DNA from: Flavobacterium sedimenticola
GTDB lineage: Bacteria > Bacteroidota > Bacteroidia > Flavobacteriales > Flavobacteriaceae
Direction: 5' to 3'
Length of the DNA stretch: 64,000 nt
Assembly (NCBI RefSeq): GCF_030053345.1
Contig: NZ_JASGBP010000002.1
Coordinates: forward strand, 62,001 to 126,000
The position numbers were made by a program, and so were the translations under genes. Shown piece by piece: positions 8,010 through 15,971 of the stretch. Every line of letters starts with the position of its first letter. Position 1 is the stretch's first letter. A model generated the notes under the pieces. The model did not search any database, was not told the DNA's origin, and saw only the letters and a program-made list of their open reading frames with translations.

Positions 8010-8880
8010 TTTGAAACATTACCTACACCTTCATTTGATTGTGTTTATTTGGGGATTTACGGCCATATTAGGTGCGTTAATTTCTTTGGAAGCCTTGCCT
8101 TTGGTGTGGTTCCGAATGCTGTTTGCTATAGGTTTTATTGCGGTATACATTTACTTTAAGAAGTTACCACTCCGCATTACCTTAAAAATGATGTTGCAAT
8201 TTTTGTTGGCCGGACTTATCATTGCCCTGCACTGGTTTACCTTTTTTCACGCCATTAAAATTTCCAACGTATCTATTACGCTGGCGTGCTTGTCAACAGG
8301 AGCCTTATTTGCTTCATTGCTCGAGCCGATTCTGTACGGAAAGAAAATTGTTTTTTATGAAGTAGTATTCGGATTACTGGTAGTCATAGGGTTGTATATT
8401 ATTTTTTATGTTGAAATTCAATATTTCTGGGGTATTGTTACTGCATTGACTTCCGCTTTTTTATCGGCATTGTTCACGGTTATCAATAGCAAACTGGTAA
8501 AATCATGCGACGCCACTGTAATCTCCTTTTACGAATTATGCGGCGGTGTTTTGTTTTTTACGCTGTTTTTGTTAGGTACACAAAGCTTTTCAACAACTTT
8601 TTTTAAGCTCACGGCTTCCGATTTAACCTATCTTTTGGTGCTCAGTTCCGTTTGCACGGCATATGCCTTTATTGCCTCAACTTCATTAATGAAATTTTTA
8701 AGTCCGTACACGGTTATGCTCACCATCAACTTAGAACCTATTTACGGGATTATCTTAGCCGTTCTACTATTTGAAGATAAGGAGAAAATGAGTTTTCAAT
8801 TCTACCTTGGCGCCCTGATTATTGTCATTACAGTGGTTTTAAATGCCATACTTAAAAGCAGAAAGAAATCGTTAACCTGA
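7996..8880 (+). CDS. DMT-superfamily (EamA) transporter
   Basis: 294 residues, about ten hydrophobic helices in two EamA repeats (about 10-140 and 150-285). The second repeat ends with the typical E-P-I-Y-G-I-I-L-A-V-L-L-F-E-D signature. The substrate is unknown; EamA proteins export or import small metabolites. The start codon lies inside the end of the permease gene, so the two are probably co-transcribed. It is followed by a 108-bp gap holding the accA promoter. Confidence 0.9.
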   Translation: MPSDSLKHYLHLHLIVFIWGFTAILGALISLEALPLVWFRMLFAIGFIAVYIYFKKLPLRITLKMMLQFLLAGLIIALHWFTFFHAIKISNVSITLACLSTGALFASLLEPILYGKKIVFYEVVFGLLVVIGLYIIFYVEIQYFWGIVTALTSAFLSALFTVINSKLVKSCDATVISFYELCGGVLFFTLFLLGTQSFSTTFFKLTASDLTYLLVLSSVCTAYAFIASTSLMKFLSPYTVMLTINLEPIYGIILAVLLFEDKEKMSFQFYLGALIIVITVVLNAILKSRKKSLT

Positions 8881-8925
8881 CTTTTTCACACGCATGGTTT
8901 TTTGTTTAAAACAAATGACTCGGAT

Positions 8926-8959
8926 TTGCTTTTTATCACAATTTAAAATTTTATATTTG
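8926..8959 (+). promoter_or_regulatory. accA promoter (-33 TTG and -7 TATATTTG)
   Basis: TTG at 8926-8928 and TATATTTG at 8952-8959, spaced 23 bp; the ATG is 29 bp after the -7 box. This fits the Bacteroidota housekeeping consensus. Confidence 0.65.
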
Positions 8960-8988
8960 CTATTCGATTAAACAAAACGACTTATCCT

Positions 8989-9942
8989 ATGGAATATTTA
9001 GATTTTGAGCTTCCTATCAAAGAGTTGGAAGATCAACTCGATAAATGCCAGCTCATCGGTCAGGAATCCAATGTAGATGTGACCAATACCTGCAAACAGA
9101 TTGAAAAAAAATTAGAAGAAACCAAAAGAAAAATCTATAAAAACCTTACGGCTTGGCAGCGTGTACAATTGTCTCGTCATCCGAACAGACCGTATACTTT
9201 AGAGCATATTGCGAATTTAACCAAAGGAACGTTTTTAGAAATGTTCGGCGATCGCAATTTCAAAGACGATAAAGCCATGGTGGGCGGATTGGGTAAAATA
9301 GACGGTCAATCGTTTATGCTCATTGGCCAACAAAAAGGAATCAATACCAAAATGCGTCAGTTGCGTAACTTTGGTATGGCGAGCCCCGAAGGGTACCGCA
9401 AAGCGCTTCGCTTGATGAAAATGGCCGAAAAGTTTAATATTCCGGTAATTACTCTAATCGATACTCCGGGAGCGTATCCCGGCTTGGAAGCCGAAGAGCG
9501 TGGTCAAGGAGAAGCCATCGCCCGAAATATATTGGAAATGGTGCGTTTAAAAGTACCGATTATTTGTGTCATTATCGGAGAAGGTGCTTCCGGTGGTGCT
9601 TTGGGAATCGGAGTAGGCGACAGAGTACTTATGATGGAAAACACCTGGTATTCGGTAATTTCACCCGAATCGTGTTCTTCTATCTTATGGAAAAGTTGGG
9701 AATACAAAGAGCAAGCAGCCGAAGCCTTAAAACTGACCTCTGCCGATATGAAAAAAATGAAATTGGTAGACGATGTGATTCCGGAGCCACTGGGCGGCGC
9801 GCATTACGATAAAGAAACCACTTTCAAAACGGTTGAGCAATATATCATGAAAGCGTTTAACGAAGTGAAAGATTTATCAACAGAAGAATTAGTTGCGCAA
9901 AGGATGGATAAATACAGCAAGATGGGCGAGTTCAAGGAATAA
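8989..9942 (+). CDS. accA: Acetyl-CoA carboxylase carboxyltransferase, alpha subunit
   Basis: 317 residues, the usual length. It has the crotonase-like carboxyltransferase fold, with [16 protein letters not shown], the acyl-CoA-binding region [11 protein letters not shown] and [11 protein letters not shown]. With AccD it transfers the carboxyl group from biotin on AccB to acetyl-CoA, giving malonyl-CoA for fatty acid synthesis. The accD, accB and accC genes are not in this window. It has its own promoter and terminator. Confidence 0.98.
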   Translation: MEYLDFELPIKELEDQLDKCQLIGQESNVDVTNTCKQIEKKLEETKRKIYKNLTAWQRVQLSRHPNRPYTLEHIANLTKGTFLEMFGDRNFKDDKAMVGGLGKIDGQSFMLIGQQKGINTKMRQLRNFGMASPEGYRKALRLMKMAEKFNIPVITLIDTPGAYPGLEAEERGQGEAIARNILEMVRLKVPIICVIIGEGASGGALGIGVGDRVLMMENTWYSVISPESCSSILWKSWEYKEQAAEALKLTSADMKKMKLVDDVIPEPLGGAHYDKETTFKTVEQYIMKAFNEVKDLSTEELVAQRMDKYSKMGEFKE

Positions 9943-9962
9943 AATCTTACAAAACTTAACGT

Positions 9963-9995
9963 AAATCCGAAGCCTTGCCGTTTCGGATTTTTTTT
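9963..9995 (+). terminator. Rho-independent terminator of accA
   Basis: Stem AAATCCGAA (9963-9971) / TTCGGATTT (9982-9990) followed by T residues. Confidence 0.9.
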
Positions 9996-10083
9996 GGGTT
10001 ATCAACAAAAAAAGGAAATTTATAAACATTGTTTTTGAATAACTCAATCACAATAATGCGGTCAAAATGGTTACTTTCGTTTT

Positions 10084-11631
10084 ATGGAAAACATCAGAAA
10101 TATTAATCCTATTAAAGTAGATAAAACTACCATCATAAACTTAGAGAAAGGCAAACTCCCGCCGCAAGCCATCGATTTGGAGGAAGCGGTATTGGGTGCT
10201 ATGATGATTGATAAAAAAGGAGTCGATGAAGTTATCGATATCCTGCAACCGGATGCCTTTTACAAAGACGCACACAAGCATATTTTTGAAGCCATTTTTC
10301 AGTTATTCACAGATTCGCAGCCGATTGACTTATTAACAGTGTCTTCCCAGCTCAAAAAGAACGGGAAACTCGAGTTGGCGGGCGGTGATTTTTACCTCAT
10401 TCAACTCACGCAAAAAATATCGTCATCGGCGCATATTGAATTCCACTCACGCATCATTTTGCAGAAATACATTCAGCGGAGTTTGATTAAAATTTCTTCC
10501 GAGATTATTGAGGAATCGTATGATGAAACCACCGATGTGTTTGATTTGCTAGACAAAGCCGAATCGAAACTCTATGAAGTGACCCAAGGCAATATCAAGC
10601 GCAGTTCGGAAACCGCGCAAAGCTTAGTAATTCAGGCCAAAAAGCGTATCGAAGAAATTGCCAACAAAGAGGGGTTGAGCGGTATACCAACCGGTTTTGA
10701 AAAGCTGGATAAGGTAACCTCGGGTTGGCAACCGTCCGACTTGATTATCATTGCAGCGCGTCCCGGTATGGGTAAAACCGCTTTCGTGTTGTCGATGGCG
10801 CGTAACATGGCTATCGATTTTAACCAACCCGTTGCCGTGTTTTCTTTAGAGATGTCGTCTGTACAGTTGATTACCCGTTTGATTTCCTCCGAAACCGGCT
10901 TGTCTTCCGAAAAATTGCGTACCGGAAAACTTGAAAAACACGAGTGGGAACAACTCTCCACCAAAGTAAAAGACTTAGAAAAAGCACCTCTATACATCGA
11001 TGATACGCCTTCGCTTTCTATTTTCGATTTGAGAGCGAAAGCCCGTCGTTTGTCGTCACAACACGGCATCAAATTAATCATTGTCGATTATTTGCAATTA
11101 ATGACGGCCGGTGGCAGTAACGGAAAAGGGGGCGGAAACCGCGAGCAGGAAATCTCGACCATTTCCCGAAATTTAAAAGCGTTGGCCAAAGAATTGGAAG
11201 TGCCCGTGATTGCCTTGTCGCAGTTATCACGTGCCGTGGAAACCCGTGGTTCGAGCAAACGTCCGCTGTTGTCCGACTTGCGTGAATCGGGCGCTATTGA
11301 ACAAGATGCCGATATTGTATCGTTTATTTACCGCCCGGAGTATTACAAAATCGACGAATGGGATGACGAAGAGCAATCGCCAACCGCCGGTCAGGCCGAA
11401 TTTATTATCGCCAAGCACCGTAACGGCTCCCTCGAAAATATCCGTCTGAAATTCATTGGTAGCTTGGGTAAATTTGACAATCTCGAAGAGTATGGTGGTG
11501 GTTTCGACGACTTACCGTCGCGTATGAACAGCGATGACAATCCGTTTTTCACCAAAAACCTGCCATCGCCTAACGAAGCGTTCGGCAGCAATATCAACCG
11601 AGAGGATGATGACAGCGATGTGCCGTTTTAA
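10084..11631 (+). CDS. dnaB: Replicative DNA helicase DnaB
   Basis: 515 residues. The N-terminal DnaB domain (about 25-130, P-P-Q-A-I-D-L-E-E-A-V-L-G) is followed by the RecA-like helicase domain with Walker A A-A-R-P-G-M-G-K-T at about 223-231, Walker B I-I-V-D-Y-L-Q-L, and S-D-L-R-E-S-G-A-I-E-Q-D-A-D. The C-terminal tail after about residue 470 is acidic and Asn-rich. DnaB is the hexameric 5'-3' helicase that unwinds DNA at the replication fork and recruits primase. No intein is present. A weak -7-like TTACTTTC lies at 10071-10078. A terminator follows at once. Confidence 0.98.
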   Translation: MENIRNINPIKVDKTTIINLEKGKLPPQAIDLEEAVLGAMMIDKKGVDEVIDILQPDAFYKDAHKHIFEAIFQLFTDSQPIDLLTVSSQLKKNGKLELAGGDFYLIQLTQKISSSAHIEFHSRIILQKYIQRSLIKISSEIIEESYDETTDVFDLLDKAESKLYEVTQGNIKRSSETAQSLVIQAKKRIEEIANKEGLSGIPTGFEKLDKVTSGWQPSDLIIIAARPGMGKTAFVLSMARNMAIDFNQPVAVFSLEMSSVQLITRLISSETGLSSEKLRTGKLEKHEWEQLSTKVKDLEKAPLYIDDTPSLSIFDLRAKARRLSSQHGIKLIIVDYLQLMTAGGSNGKGGGNREQEISTISRNLKALAKELEVPVIALSQLSRAVETRGSSKRPLLSDLRESGAIEQDADIVSFIYRPEYYKIDEWDDEEQSPTAGQAEFIIAKHRNGSLENIRLKFIGSLGKFDNLEEYGGGFDDLPSRMNSDDNPFFTKNLPSPNEAFGSNINREDDDSDVPF

Positions 11632-11637
11632 AATACC

Positions 11638-11665
11638 AATCCCGATGCTGTCGGGATTTTTTTTT
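11638..11665 (+). terminator. Rho-independent terminator of dnaB
   Basis: Stem AATCCCGA (11638-11645) / TCGGGATT (11651-11658), loop TGCTG, then a run of T to 11665. Confidence 0.92.
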
Positions 11666-11770
11666 AGGCTTTTCTTCACATAAAAACGACTAATTTTACA
11701 AAAAAGAAATGCCGAGTAAAACCGAATGTCCATCGGACATTTTAATATCAAATCGTCACAGTAAATCTAC

Positions 11771-11778
11771 TATCTTTG
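11771..11778 (+). promoter_or_regulatory. -7 promoter box
   Basis: TATCTTTG fits TAnnTTTG, 17 bp before the ATG at 11796; no clear -33 TTG. Confidence 0.6.
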
Positions 11779-11795
11779 AATAAAATGCGATTGCC

Positions 11796-13055
11796 ATGTT
11801 GAGAAAGACCGTTTATTTTTTTCTATTGTTACTTTCCTTTACTGCGAAGGCCAACTTTTTATTGTTGCCGATGGATGATGTTTCGCAAAAGAATCACCTC
11901 AAGGCTTACGGCATTACCTATTGGGCATTAGACAAACAATACAAAGCGAGTTGGTTGCTCAACTACCGCGGCGGTTCTTTTTTATTGCCCGATGCAACTG
12001 AAATTCGAAAAGAATGTCAAATTCGAGGCGTGAGTTTTGAAGTCTTGTCGGATGCCGAAATGCAATCGATTTTGGATGCTATTTCGAGTCCGTCTCAGAA
12101 CATGGAAACCGTAGTGTTGGAAAAAGCACCCAAGATAGCCGTGTATTCGCCGCCGGGCAAGCAACCATGGGACGATGCGGTAACCATGGTGTTAACCTAT
12201 GCCGAAATTCCGTTCAAAGTGGTTTACGACGAGGAAGTGCTGAGTGATCAGTTAATTTTATACGATTGGTTGCATTTGCATCACGAGGATTTTACGGGTC
12301 AGTATGGTAAATTTTACGGTGCCTACCGAAATGCCCCTTGGTATATTGAGCAAAAGAAAGAGGCGGAGGCGTTAGCTGTCAGATTGGGATTTGGTAAAGT
12401 GTCGCAAGAAAAACTGGCGGTCGCCAAAAAAATACGTGACTTTGTAATTGGTGGTGGTTTTATGTTTGCCATGTGTTCGGCAACGGACAGTTTTGATATA
12501 GCGCTTTCGGCGGAAGGCGTGGATATTTGTGAACCGATGTTTGATGGTGATGACAGCGACCCGAATTACCAATCGCGTATTGATTACAGCAGAACGTTTG
12601 CTTTTAAAGATTTTATATTGGACAGAAAACCGGAACACTATGAGTTTTCGGATATTGATATGACCGAGAAGCGACGCATTCCGTTTGAAAAAGATTATTT
12701 TACCTTGATGGAATTCTCCGCCAAATGGGATGTCATTCCGAGTATGTTATGTCAGAATCATACCCAATTGGTAAAAGGATTTATGGGACAAACCACGGCG
12801 TTCGACAGTAATTTGATCAAGTCGAGCGTATTGGTTTTGGGCAAAAACGAGCTTAATGACGAAGCGCGTTATATTCACGGGCAAAAAGGCAAAGGCTTCT
12901 TTACGTTTTACGGCGGTCACGACCCCGAAGATTACCAACACCGCGTAGGCGATGAGCCAACAGTTTTGGATTTGCATCCTACTTCTCCCGGTTTTCGCTT
13001 GATTTTGAACAATGTACTGTTTCCGGCGGCACGTAAAAAACCACAGAAAACATAA
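11796..13055 (+). CDS. Exported protein with a class I amidotransferase-like (ThuA-like) core; function unknown
   Basis: 419 residues with an N-terminal signal peptide (hydrophobic 5-16, cleavage near T-A-K-A-N). The segment at about 125-240 (I-A-V-Y-S-P-P-G-K-Q-P-W-D-D-A-V, then F-V-I-G-G-G-F-M-F-A-M-C-S-A-T-D) looks like the flavodoxin-like core and nucleophile elbow of amidotransferase/ThuA folds; G-K-G-F-F-T-F-Y-G-G-H-D-P-E at about 370 could supply the His. From memory, orthologs beside dnaB in flavobacteria are often named asparagine synthetase B, but no AsnB glutaminase or synthetase domain is visible, so that name looks wrong. It stands alone between a promoter and a strong terminator. 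The gene call is secure, the function is not. Confidence 0.82.
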   Translation: MLRKTVYFFLLLLSFTAKANFLLLPMDDVSQKNHLKAYGITYWALDKQYKASWLLNYRGGSFLLPDATEIRKECQIRGVSFEVLSDAEMQSILDAISSPSQNMETVVLEKAPKIAVYSPPGKQPWDDAVTMVLTYAEIPFKVVYDEEVLSDQLILYDWLHLHHEDFTGQYGKFYGAYRNAPWYIEQKKEAEALAVRLGFGKVSQEKLAVAKKIRDFVIGGGFMFAMCSATDSFDIALSAEGVDICEPMFDGDDSDPNYQSRIDYSRTFAFKDFILDRKPEHYEFSDIDMTEKRRIPFEKDYFTLMEFSAKWDVIPSMLCQNHTQLVKGFMGQTTAFDSNLIKSSVLVLGKNELNDEARYIHGQKGKGFFTFYGGHDPEDYQHRVGDEPTVLDLHPTSPGFRLILNNVLFPAARKKPQKT

Positions 13056-13057
13056 AA

Positions 13058-13090
13058 AAATCCCAAACGATATTGTTTGGGATTTTTTTT
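13058..13090 (+). terminator. Rho-independent terminator
   Basis: Perfect 11-bp stem AAATCCCAAAC (13058-13068) / GTTTGGGATTT (13075-13085) and a T-run to 13090. Confidence 0.94.
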
Positions 13091-13250
13091 AGCCCCGATT
13101 ACTTCACTGATTTAACATTTGTGATCCGGTGTTCAGGGAATGTTTTGCATTTGAAGCGGCATCCTTTTTCGTGTTCTCGATACACAGTTGTCACCGCACT
13201 CGAACTGACGAAAAAGATACAGCGGAAAGCGGGATTACCTGCCGGCAGGG
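13091..13250. repeat. Dispersed flavobacterial intergenic repeat, copy B
   Basis: Starts AGCCCCGATT directly after the terminator T-run and ends near GCGGAAAGCGGGA (13221-13233). Inner arms GGCATCCTTTTT and AAAAAGATA form an imperfect inverted repeat around a module with TTCTCGATACA (13174-13184) and CACTCGAACTGAC (13197-13209). About 50 bp at 13101-13150 have no match in copies A or C. The element ends only a few bases before the convergent peptidase stop codon. The 69-codon frame crossing it is not a gene. Confidence 0.75.
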
Positions 13251-13253
13251 CTT

Positions 13254-15386
13254 CTACTTATTATTATCGATCACGTAGTTGAGTACTTTTTGAATCAAAT
13301 GCACGCGGTCTTTACCGGTCACGTTGTGTTTGTGCATCGGGTACGGGAAATAGTCGACTTGTTTACCGGCTTCGACAAACTTTTTAACCAAGGATAAATT
13401 GTGTTGTTCTACCACAACATCGTCGCTGGTACCATGAATTAAAAGCAATTTTCCTTTTAAGTTTTTAACGTAATTGTACACGGTGGTTTCTTCAAATCCT
13501 TTCGGGTTTTCGGCCGGAGTATCCATATAGCGCTCGCCATACATGACTTCGTACCAACGCCAATCGATTACCGGTCCACCGGCTACACCCACTTTGAACG
13601 TATCGGGTTTGCGTAGCATTAAGGAAGTCGTCATAAAACCGCCATAGCTCCAGCCGTGTACCGCCAAACGATTGCCATCAACATACGGCAACGATTTTAA
13701 GTATTCCACACCTTTAAGTTGGTCGTCCATTTCGTTGGCGGCTAAGTTGCCGTGAATGATGCTTTCGAAGGCAAAACCGCGATTGTCGGAACCGCGATTG
13801 TCTACGGTGAACACCAAGTAGCCTTGTTCCGCCATCCAGTACATCCACAAATTAGCACCATCCAAGTAAGAATTGGTAATCATTTGCGCATGCGGTCCGC
13901 CGTAAACATAAACCAAAACGGGATATTTTTTGGTTGGGTCGAAGTTGCTTGGCTTAATCAAGCGCGTATACAAATCGGTAGTACCGTCGGCCGCTTTGAT
14001 GGTTTTGATGTCGGCTGTTCCGATTTCGTAACCGTCGTATTTATTCGGACTCACCAAAAGGGTTTTGGCTTTTAGGTTTTTGTCGTACAACACCGATTTG
14101 GATGGCGTGTCGTGGTTGGAAAATTCGTCAAAGAACCAGTTTCCGTCGGCACTCGGAATCACATTGTGTACGCCCGGGTCTTTGGTAATTAGGGTTTGTT
14201 TGCCTTTTAAATCGACTTTGTACACCAACATGTTGGTCGGGTTCGGACCGGTAGCTTTGAAATAAATCTCGGTTCCGGCAGTGTTGGTGCCAATGATATC
14301 GCGTGTAACGAAGGCGTTGTTGGTTAGTTGCTTGATGAGTTTGCCTTCCAAAGTGTAATAGTATAAGTTTTGGAAGCCGCTTTTTTCGCTAAACCAAACA
14401 AAGTTATTCGATTTGGCATTCGGGAAAAAAGCTTCGTGTTCGGGTTCTACCCAACGCTGATTTTTCTCGTTTAAAATCGTTCTCACAAACACCCCGGTGT
14501 TGGCTTCGTACAAATTCAAGTTCATGTCGTTTTGCCCGCGGTTGAGTTCGGCAACTAACACGTATTTTTCATCGGGTGTCCAAGACAAGTTGGTTAAATA
14601 GTCGTCTGGGTTGCCACGAGGCGTAATGAAAACCGTTTTTCCGGTAGCTACATTGTAAATACCTACGCGTGGTTTTTCGCTTTTTTGTCCAATCATCGGG
14701 TATTTGATGTTGACCAATTGACCCGGTGTTTGGGTAATGTCTAACAAAGGATAGTCGGCTACTTCCGTTTCGTCTTTTTGATAGAAAGCCAAATAATTGG
14801 ATTTTGGCGACCAAAAAATCCCGCCGCTGATACCGAATTCATTTCTGGCAATGGATTGTCCGGAAACGATTCCCTTATTGGTTTCATTGGTTACAGCAAT
14901 TTTTTCTCCTTTACCATTGATGAAGTACAAGTTGTTTCCTTCAGTAAACGCCAGATTTTGTTTGTTACCGTCGAAAGTGGTATTCTCAGCGTTTTCGGGC
15001 GACTTCAAGATTTTTTTTCCACTCTGAGTGGTAACGTTGTAACTGTAATAGGTACCGTTTTCTGAAACCATAAACGAAGTGGCATCGAGCCATTGTAAAC
15101 CAAAGAAGTTTTTGAGTTTGGTGCCCAAAGCAGTGTTGATGTCCGTTAAAGTGATTAATTCGGTTGCCGCATCGTTACTACTGGAAGCCGATTTCATTTT
15201 GGTCCAGGCATCGGTGTAAAACACGTATTTGTTGGTGTTGGGAATCCATTGAAAACCGGTTAAACCATCGGCTCTAAAGGCACGACCTTGTTGTAGTACG
15301 GCTTCTTCTAATGTTATTTTTTTCTTTTGAGCTTGAAGGGATAATGTCAGCAAGAAGCTGAGGAAAAGGATAATCTTTTGGTTCAT
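13254..15386 (-). CDS. Secreted prolyl dipeptidyl peptidase, S9 family (DPP-IV-like)
   Basis: 710 residues, the length typical of bacterial DPP-IV. Signal peptide 1-19 (cleavage after L-Q-A-Q). A beta-propeller of the DPPIV N-terminal type covers about 35-440. The C-terminal alpha/beta-hydrolase has the nucleophile serine in G-W-S-Y-G-G-F (about 578), the acid in H-G-T-S-D-D (about 652) and the base in M-H-K-H-N (about 684). The E-E pair that anchors the substrate N-terminus in true DPP-IV is not clear to me, so the exact specificity is open. A periplasmic or surface role in peptide use is inferred. Unlinked in function to its neighbours. Confidence 0.94.
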   Translation of the reverse strand: MNQKIILFLSFLLTLSLQAQKKKITLEEAVLQQGRAFRADGLTGFQWIPNTNKYVFYTDAWTKMKSASSSNDAATELITLTDINTALGTKLKNFFGLQWLDATSFMVSENGTYYSYNVTTQSGKKILKSPENAENTTFDGNKQNLAFTEGNNLYFINGKGEKIAVTNETNKGIVSGQSIARNEFGISGGIFWSPKSNYLAFYQKDETEVADYPLLDITQTPGQLVNIKYPMIGQKSEKPRVGIYNVATGKTVFITPRGNPDDYLTNLSWTPDEKYVLVAELNRGQNDMNLNLYEANTGVFVRTILNEKNQRWVEPEHEAFFPNAKSNNFVWFSEKSGFQNLYYYTLEGKLIKQLTNNAFVTRDIIGTNTAGTEIYFKATGPNPTNMLVYKVDLKGKQTLITKDPGVHNVIPSADGNWFFDEFSNHDTPSKSVLYDKNLKAKTLLVSPNKYDGYEIGTADIKTIKAADGTTDLYTRLIKPSNFDPTKKYPVLVYVYGGPHAQMITNSYLDGANLWMYWMAEQGYLVFTVDNRGSDNRGFAFESIIHGNLAANEMDDQLKGVEYLKSLPYVDGNRLAVHGWSYGGFMTTSLMLRKPDTFKVGVAGGPVIDWRWYEVMYGERYMDTPAENPKGFEETTVYNYVKNLKGKLLLIHGTSDDVVVEQHNLSLVKKFVEAGKQVDYFPYPMHKHNVTGKDRVHLIQKVLNYVIDNNK

Positions 15387-15443
15387 GAAGTACAGTTTTT
15401 GTTGTGTGTAAATGTATAAAAAAAGGACAATTTATATCGAAAA

Positions 15444-15905
15444 TTAGCCTTTGTTTAAGATGTCGTTAACGATTTTAAGATGATGATTGGTATGTAGTTT
15501 CAGAAACCAAATGGCCGATTTCAGGTTTAAGTCTCCAAAATACGGATGGGTGAAGTAGCTGTTCGCCGGCAGGCTTTGCAGAAGTGCTGTTTTTTCTTTT
15601 GCTGTAGCCAATTTGCTTTGTAAATCATCAAGTGATGCCGTCTCTATTGGTCTGACTAACTTCGGCGCTTTGGCTCTTCCTCTGGGAATGGAATTGCGAA
15701 GTTGGATATAGGTTCGTTTCCAATTGGGACGCCATTGGTAATTTTCGGGGTTCGACTGCTCCAATTGGTTAACAATCCCGATAATGACCAATAAGCTATG
15801 ATCCAATTGCCAACCCACGGTGGATTGCGAAACGGTAAGATTGGCTTTTTTATGGTATTGAAGATAGTCTTCAATCTGTTGTAATAATGAGGTTAGTGTT
15901 GGCAT
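15444..15905 (-). CDS. DinB-like (DUF1569) four-helix protein
   Basis: 153 residues from the ATG at 15905; the frame also has an upstream TTG. Four-helix DinB/YfiT-type fold with a likely metal-binding histidine set: His in W-Q-L-D-H-S and the pair in L-H-T-N-H-H-L-K near the C-terminus. Members of this superfamily include thiol-S-transferases, but the substrate of this group is unknown. It lies just downstream of the cphA terminator, in the same direction, so it may receive read-through. Confidence 0.8.
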   Translation of the reverse strand: MPTLTSLLQQIEDYLQYHKKANLTVSQSTVGWQLDHSLLVIIGIVNQLEQSNPENYQWRPNWKRTYIQLRNSIPRGRAKAPKLVRPIETASLDDLQSKLATAKEKTALLQSLPANSYFTHPYFGDLNLKSAIWFLKLHTNHHLKIVNDILNKG

Positions 15906-15916
15906 CAAGTTAGGGT

Positions 15917-15954
15917 ATAAAAAATCCCAAAAACCTCTCGGAATTTGGGATTTT
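15917..15954 (-). terminator. Terminator between cphA and the DinB-like gene
   Basis: Stem AAAATCCCAAA (15921-15931) / TTTGGGATTTT (15944-15954). On the minus strand it ends in a T-run (15919-15924), which fits termination of cphA transcripts. The DinB-like ATG is 12 bp beyond it. Confidence 0.85.
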
Positions 15955-15971
15955 GATTTCGGTACATGGTA

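Noticed and set aside
13073..13282. 69-codon plus-strand open frame
   Set aside because: It runs across a terminator and repeat copy B and into the antisense of the peptidase gene; composition is not protein-like.
15444..15908. Extending the DinB-like gene to the TTG at 15908
   Set aside because: An ATG follows one codon later and gives a normal start.
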